Part shown: in pieces, positions 44,125 through 48,455 of the stretch
Position numbering within the stretch: position 1 is the first letter of the stretch
Layout: each line of letters begins with the position of its first letter
Origin: Sulfurimonas sp. UBA2011
GTDB lineage: Bacteria > Campylobacterota > Campylobacteria > Campylobacterales > Sulfurimonadaceae
Direction: 5' to 3'
DNA: 48,455 bases
Assembly (NCBI GenBank): GCA_002335055.1
Contig: DDCH01000004.1
Coordinates: 156,091 to 204,545 of the forward strand
Made by a program: the position numbers and the translations under genes
Notes under the pieces: model-generated
Database searches by the model: none
The model's input: the letters and a program-made list of their open reading frames with translations, nothing else
What the model was told of the DNA's origin: nothing

Positions 44125-44253
44125 ATGAAAATAAGAATTTTTAGTAATATTGCATTTATAGTTTTACGGACAACTATGTCTGAGACAAAAAAAATCGATG
44201 TGAATGCTATACACATACCCTCAGGAGGTCATTACACTGCTCTTATAACTTAG
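44125..44253 (+). pseudogene. 5' fragment of a solute-binding-protein-like gene
   Basis: AAGGA precedes ATG 44125. The 42-codon frame reads KIRIFSNIAFIVLRTTMSET as a likely signal peptide with a disrupting Arg-Thr-Thr, then KKIDVNAIHIPSGGHYTALI, the style of an ABC-type periplasmic binding protein start, and stops at 44251-44253. Past the stop, in-frame codons read QQCDIRL-like noise, so the rest is gone. The remaining 43988-44442 stretch otherwise holds only the dapA and GGDEF promoters. Confidence 0.4.
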
Positions 44254-44410
44254 CAATGACAGCAATGCGATATAAGGTTATAAAGATAAGTGTCTGTCCG
44301 TAGGAATGGATAAGCAGATAACTAGAAGTAATTATAAATTTAATAATGTTATTTAATCTACTAAATTTAACATTTTAAGAATAACTTAAATACTTTTTAA
44401 GAAAAGCTTC

Positions 44411-44430
44411 TATAATATTAAACATATAAT
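44411..44430 (+). promoter_or_regulatory. Double TATAAT box upstream of the GGDEF gene
   Basis: TATAAT at 44411-44416 and again at 44425-44430, with AAAGG at 44432-44436 and ATG at 44443. The upstream box gives a leader containing the Shine-Dalgarno; the downstream box would start transcription inside it. Confidence 0.45.
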
Positions 44431-44442
44431 TAAAGGTTACAT

Positions 44443-45510
44443 ATGTTTAATGATTTTTTATTAAGTGGTTTTGAGTTTAAAGATAATGATGATTTTTTAA
44501 GATTTAAATTTAAGATTGTTAATGCTATAGCAATTATTGTAACTATATTTAGTTTGATATTTGCTATATTTAGTGATCTTGGTATTAATGAACTTGGTAT
44601 CATACATACAAATGTGGTCTATGTATATGCATGTTTTGCTATGGTTAGTATGGGCTACTTAAGACTTTCAAAAGACAACCTTAATGTCGTAACACATATT
44701 ATACTCTTAGCCTCTCTCGCTACATTCTCATCTGCACTTCTATTTGTTATACAAGATGAGTTTAGAATTATGTGGTTTTACCTCTTAGTTTACACCGCAT
44801 ATATTTTAACAGGTAGCTCATATGGAATTATATATACTATTGCATCTGTATTTGTCATTCTCTTAGAAAACTATTTTTTTGATCTAGGACTTTCAGATTT
44901 AGCAATAAACTCAGCTACTATAGGTCTTCTTATTGGAAGTCTATTATCACTCATCTATACAAATAAAATCACAGAATATCAAAATATACTTTATACTAAA
45001 AACAAGAAACTTGAGAAACTCTCTTCAACAGATTTTTTGACAGGTATTATGAATAGACGATTATTTGATGAAACTATAAGTAAATGTTTTTTAGAATTTA
45101 AAACAAGTGAGAGAAACTTTTCACTTCTTATATTAGACTTAGACCATTTTAAACAAGTGAATTATGAGCATGGACATACAGTAGGTGATGAGATAATTGT
45201 TTCTTTTACTTATATTATAAAACTGATATTAAAAAAAGAAGATGTTTTTGCTCGTATTCGTGGGGAAGAATTCGCAATAATTTTGCAAGACACAAATAAA
45301 ATAGATGCCATAAAAATTGCACAAACAATTTGTCAAGAAGTTGCAAGAAAAGAAATTTATACTACGGGAGACAGTATCGCTATTCGAACGAGTATAGGTC
45401 TTTGTATGAGTGCATCTGAACACACTCACTCAGGTGAAATGTTTCAGTGTGCAGGTAAAGCCTTACTCAAGGCTAAAGATGAAGGCCGAAATAAGGTCTG
45501 TATTATATAA
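44443..45510 (+). CDS. Membrane-bound diguanylate cyclase (GGDEF domain)
   Basis: A 355-residue protein with about six membrane helices in residues 25-185 and a GGDEF domain in 195-355. The domain has SSTDFLTGIMNRRLFDET, LLILDLDHFKQVNYEHGH and the active-site loop RGEEF (273-277), a variant of GGEEF. The inhibitory RxxD site reads KKED, so feedback control may be lost. Product would be cyclic di-GMP. Inserted between dapA and the M16/pyrD pair, which are neighbours in Helicobacter. Confidence 0.88.
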   Translation: MFNDFLLSGFEFKDNDDFLRFKFKIVNAIAIIVTIFSLIFAIFSDLGINELGIIHTNVVYVYACFAMVSMGYLRLSKDNLNVVTHIILLASLATFSSALLFVIQDEFRIMWFYLLVYTAYILTGSSYGIIYTIASVFVILLENYFFDLGLSDLAINSATIGLLIGSLLSLIYTNKITEYQNILYTKNKKLEKLSSTDFLTGIMNRRLFDETISKCFLEFKTSERNFSLLILDLDHFKQVNYEHGHTVGDEIIVSFTYIIKLILKKEDVFARIRGEEFAIILQDTNKIDAIKIAQTICQEVARKEIYTTGDSIAIRTSIGLCMSASEHTHSGEMFQCAGKALLKAKDEGRNKVCII

Positions 45511-45515
45511 AACAC

Positions 45516-45542
45516 AGTAGTTGCATACTACTCGCCTTTTTT
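45516..45542. terminator. Hairpin between convergent GGDEF and M16 peptidase genes
   Basis: AGTAGT-TGCAT-ACTACT (45516-45532), then CGCC and six T on the plus strand; it overlaps the M16 stop codon. Stem 6 bp, so moderate support. Confidence 0.45.
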
Positions 45543-46901
45543 AAGAATAACGGTTGTTGACTTATCAAAGTTAAAGTATTTGTTTGCTGCATCTTGAATC
45601 TTTTTAGCAGTTACTTTTTGTACATCATCTTCGTATGTCATAAGTGGGCTTATGTCGCCACGAACAAGGTAAGAACCATAAAGGTTAGCAACACTTGTTG
45701 AGCTCTCTAAAGAGTAGATAAAGTCTGCTTTAGTATTTACTTTTACTTTGTCTAACTCTTTTTTTGTTACCTTAGTATCTTTCATAAGTTCTATCTGTAT
45801 TATGAGCTCTTTTTCTACATCCTCAGCAGATACACCAGGGTTACATGTAGCCATAAAGATAAAAAGACCCGGGTCGATGTTTTCCATATTGTAAGCATAC
45901 ACACTATTTACCATTCTCTTTTTATCTACAAGCTCTTTGTAAAGACGTGAGCTTTTTCCGGAGAAAAGTATCTCACTCATAACACTAAGTGTTACTTGGT
46001 CTTTATCTTTAAAGTCAGGAATATGAAAAGTGATAGCAATCATCTCAACTTCACTTTCTTTTTTAAGCATAACTCTTTTTGCACCATTTTGTTCTGGTTC
46101 AATAAACTTCACTTTAGGGATTTCACCATTGTTTTTAATGTCACCAAAAGCCTTTTTAGCACGTTTGAAGACCTCTTTTGGCTCTACATCGCCAGTTACT
46201 ATAAGAATGGCATTATTTGGCTGGTAGTAAGTTTTATGAAAATCTTTGATGTCATTTATAGTCCATGTACGGATGTCATTTATAAAACCAATCGGAGTCC
46301 AGTGGTATGGATGATAAAGGAAGGCATTGTTAAAGAGTCTAAAGTATAAAAAGCCTAAAGGGTTGTTATCAGTTCTCCAACGGCGTTCTTCAGTTACAAC
46401 ATCACGTTCAGGTTGAAACTCTTCATCTTTGAGTTTAAGGTTTTGCATAAGTTCTGCATAAAGATTGATGGACTTTTTAAGGTTATCTGCACTTGACTTG
46501 ATATAGTAGTGAGTATAGTCAAAACTTGTAGATGCATTATTTATACCACCTATACTTTTAACTTGTTTGTCAAACTCTCCAGCAGGTAAGTTTTTAGTAC
46601 TTTTAAAGTTCATATGCTCTAACATATGAGCGATTCCAGTTTTCCCCATAACTTCGTTACGACTTCCTACCTTGTAGAAAATGTCAGTAGAAATTACATT
46701 CGTTTCATTATGAAGTGGAATAACAACTATTTGGAGTCCATTTTTAAGTGTTTTTGTTTCGTAACTAGGAAGTGGTGAAGGCATTTCTGTTTTCTCTCTT
46801 ATTTGTTTATTTTTTGTCTTATATGTATCTTGCTTATAGTCTATAAATGATGAAGCAATCATCAAAGAACTACTAAGTATTAATGTACTAATAATTTTCA
46901 T
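45528..46901 (-). CDS. M16 family zinc peptidase (PqqL/processing-protease-like), exported
   Basis: A 457-residue peptidase with an N-terminal signal peptide (KIISTLILSSSLMIASSF). Inverted zinc motif H92-M-L-E95-H96 (AHMLEHMNFKST), and the distal Glu in VVTEERRWR about 75 residues later. A second M16 domain (about 230-430) lacks the motif, as usual. Overlaps the pyrD stop by one base; the pyrD-M16-dapA order is conserved in Helicobacter and Campylobacter. Confidence 0.9.
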   Translation of the reverse strand: MKIISTLILSSSLMIASSFIDYKQDTYKTKNKQIREKTEMPSPLPSYETKTLKNGLQIVVIPLHNETNVISTDIFYKVGSRNEVMGKTGIAHMLEHMNFKSTKNLPAGEFDKQVKSIGGINNASTSFDYTHYYIKSSADNLKKSINLYAELMQNLKLKDEEFQPERDVVTEERRWRTDNNPLGFLYFRLFNNAFLYHPYHWTPIGFINDIRTWTINDIKDFHKTYYQPNNAILIVTGDVEPKEVFKRAKKAFGDIKNNGEIPKVKFIEPEQNGAKRVMLKKESEVEMIAITFHIPDFKDKDQVTLSVMSEILFSGKSSRLYKELVDKKRMVNSVYAYNMENIDPGLFIFMATCNPGVSAEDVEKELIIQIELMKDTKVTKKELDKVKVNTKADFIYSLESSTSVANLYGSYLVRGDISPLMTYEDDVQKVTAKKIQDAANKYFNFDKSTTVILKKGE

Positions 46902-47959
46902 TATCTTCTATCTGCACCTATAGCTTCTGTGATATTTTTATAACCATCTGCTTTTAAAAGCACTATGAGTTCTTTGTTAATGTTCATAATCATATCAGGA
47001 CCATGAAAAATAAGTCCGCTTAAAATCTGAACAAGATTTGCACCTGCTTTTATACGTTTGTAAACTTCCTCGGCTGAGTCAATACCACCAACCGAAATTA
47101 ATACAGTTTTACCGTACAACTCTTTAGCAATAGCTTCAAAGATTTTAAAACTTTTCTCTTTAAGTACTGCCCCACTAAGTCCACCTATAGTCTTAGGGTT
47201 TTTCACAAGTGAGTAGTCTATAGTAGTGTTGGTTGCGATGATGCCATCAGCACCTTTGGCTACTGCCATTTTTGTAAGTGCTACCGCATCTTCTATCTTC
47301 ATATCAGGAGCTATTTTTAAAAGTATAGGTATATCTGTAAGTGCTTTTGCTTCTTTAAAAAGTGTGCCGATAAACTCTTCATTTTGTAAATCACGAAGTC
47401 CTGGAGTATTTGGTGAAGAGATATTTATAACGAAGTAATCACCTAAACCATCAAAAGCTTTTATAAGATGTATATAATCATTTATAGCTTCATTCTCAGG
47501 TGTTAGTTTATTTTTCCCGATGTTTACACCAATAGGTGTTGTAAAAGGAAAACGCTTTTTAAGTCGTTTTATAACTTTAAGGGCACCTTCGTTGTTAAAA
47601 CCCATTGCGTTTTGAATAGTTTCTTCTTCTATATGACGAAACATTCGAGGTTTAGGGTTTCCAACCTGAGGTTTTGGTGTAACAGTACCAATTTCAGTAA
47701 AGCCAAATCCTAAAACTTGCATACCGCGAATCATAGTTGCATTTTTATCAAAACCGGCACCAAGACCAACAGGATTTAAGAACTTCCGACCAAAAATCTC
47801 TTGGTTTAAAATGTCATCATTGATGAAGTGAGAGTCTAAAAAAGGATTAAATGGGATTTGACAGATGTTAGGTAAACGCAGTGTATACTCTGCTAAATGG
47901 TGTGCAGTCTCTGGATCGAGCTTGAAAAGTAGGGGTTTTATTGCTGAATAGTTTATCAT
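46901..47959 (-). CDS. pyrD: Dihydroorotate dehydrogenase, class 2 (quinone)
   Basis: A 352-residue FMN enzyme of pyrimidine synthesis that passes electrons to the quinone pool. It has the class 2 N-terminal helix, GLGAGFDKNATMI, GFGFTEIGTVTPKPQ, the catalytic Ser region VINISSPNTPGLRDLQ, ILLKIAPD and the FMN phosphate site LISVGGIDSAEE. N-terminal domain presence marks it as membrane-associated. It leads the pyrD-M16 pair. Confidence 0.95.
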   Translation of the reverse strand: MINYSAIKPLLFKLDPETAHHLAEYTLRLPNICQIPFNPFLDSHFINDDILNQEIFGRKFLNPVGLGAGFDKNATMIRGMQVLGFGFTEIGTVTPKPQVGNPKPRMFRHIEEETIQNAMGFNNEGALKVIKRLKKRFPFTTPIGVNIGKNKLTPENEAINDYIHLIKAFDGLGDYFVINISSPNTPGLRDLQNEEFIGTLFKEAKALTDIPILLKIAPDMKIEDAVALTKMAVAKGADGIIATNTTIDYSLVKNPKTIGGLSGAVLKEKSFKIFEAIAKELYGKTVLISVGGIDSAEEVYKRIKAGANLVQILSGLIFHGPDMIMNINKELIVLLKADGYKNITEAIGADRR

Positions 47960-48114
47960 TATGTGCTCATGCCTGTCTTGAATTTTAATAAATTATACTT
48001 AATTATAGCTAATAGTTTGATAACTTTTATCTGCAAGCTATGTAAAGCTACTACTTGGATTTATAAATATAGAGTAAGATACTAACAAAATAAAACTTAC
48101 AAAGGAAGATATAG

Positions 48115-48455
48115 GTGAAAAAGATATATATGTTTACACTAATTGCACTTTTATTTACAGGCTGTTCAACTCTAAAAGTACAAACTGATTATGACACAGA
48201 ATATAATTTTACAAACAACACGACTTATGCTGTTGTCTACAATGCAAAAGAGGGTGACAATACACTCACATATGACAGAATACAAACTTCGATTAAAGAT
48301 AACATAAATACAAAAGGTTATAAAGAAGTAGCTAAAGAAAATGCAGACTTAGTATTAGTCTTTCATGTTCAGGTCACACAAATATCTGACATCAGAACTG
48401 ACTATGAGCGAATCGGTTATGGTGGATACGGTTATGGTGGTGGAACTATTGTAGT
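48115..48455 (+). CDS. DUF4136-like lipoprotein (partial, cut at right edge)
   Basis: Starts at GTG 48115 after AAAGGAAG (48101-48108). The signal peptide KKIYMFTLIALLFTGC ends in a lipobox (FTGC, lipidated Cys17). The mature part has VQTDYDTEYNF, TYDRIQTSIKDNINTKGYKE and a Tyr/Gly-rich segment near the edge (GYGGYGYGGG), typical of DUF4136 outer-membrane lipoproteins. Over 113 codons are visible; the 3' end lies outside. Function unknown. The 47960-48114 stretch holds its promoter region only. Confidence 0.75.
   Translation, partial: MKKIYMFTLIALLFTGCSTLKVQTDYDTEYNFTNNTTYAVVYNAKEGDNTLTYDRIQTSIKDNINTKGYKEVAKENADLVLVFHVQVTQISDIRTDYERIGYGGYGYGGGTIV

Noticed and set aside
1..48455. CRISPR arrays, tRNA/rRNA genes, transposases, prophage or defence clusters
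   Set aside because: None was seen: no regularly spaced repeats, no cloverleaf-type sequence noticed, and no transposase, phage or nuclease-defence protein among the readable frames.

Overview
The window looks like chromosome from an AT-rich member of the Campylobacterota, most like Sulfurimonas and its relatives. This is judged from protein style and gene order, not a database search. Supporting signs are the cvpA-fur-lysS block, the pyrD / M16 peptidase / dapA / short-chain reductase / pgsA neighbourhood known from Helicobacter and Campylobacter, a class II DAHP synthase, a single Xer recombinase, and TATAAT-type -10 boxes without clear -35 boxes.

Layout. 1-365: broken periplasmic-binding/sensor gene running off the left edge. 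468-3104 (-): lysS, fur, cvpA, with the tail of a lost GGDEF gene in front. 3374-4723 (+): DAHP synthase. 4744-7427 (-): Uup-type ABC-F ATPase and a stand-alone helicase C-terminal domain protein. 7486-9630: amine oxidase and AsmA-like fragments fused by deletion, a frameshifted DUF808 gene, a small membrane protein. 9761-12707: htpG, an unknown gene, two small membrane proteins. 12910-16264 (+): oadG-oadA-oadB sodium-pumping decarboxylase. 16474-17373 (-): cheV with an in-frame stop. 17473-21671 (+): export adaptor, argD, TolC-like protein, MidA-like methyltransferase. 21668-23407 (-): pilT with an in-frame stop, ArsC/Spx-like protein, gatC. 23512-25943 (+): YfgM-like protein, BamB-like lipoprotein, Xer recombinase. 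25985-32235 (+): REC-PAS-EAL regulator, frameshifted histidine kinase, HD protein, SafE-like membrane protein, then three decayed genes. 32250-34973 (+): polA. 35218-38143: ThiE-like protein, HI0933 flavoprotein, DTW-domain protein, remnants. 38144-43987 (-): yggS, rseP, pgsA, inositol-phosphatase-family protein, superoxide reductase, FabL/FabI-like reductase, dapA. 44443-45510 (+): membrane diguanylate cyclase. 45528-47959 (-): M16 peptidase and pyrD. 48115-48455 (+): DUF4136-like lipoprotein cut by the right edge.

Main pattern. About 30 housekeeping or core genes are intact, including long ones such as polA, htpG and oadA. Some 15 genes or remnants are broken by frameshift, nonsense change or deletion, and most identifiable ones belong to signalling, motility or accessory functions: a sensor-type binding protein, a GGDEF tail, CheV, a PAS histidine kinase, an HDOD protein, PilT and a possible FliK-like fragment. 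This bias argues against random sequencing error alone and suggests a lineage losing sensing and motility. Homopolymer errors remain possible for some cases. Several genes have a TATAAT or TAGAAT box only 5-7 nt before the start codon, implying leaderless mRNAs. I found no CRISPR array, rRNA, tRNA, insertion sequence, prophage or recognisable defence system, and no clear new multi-gene system.
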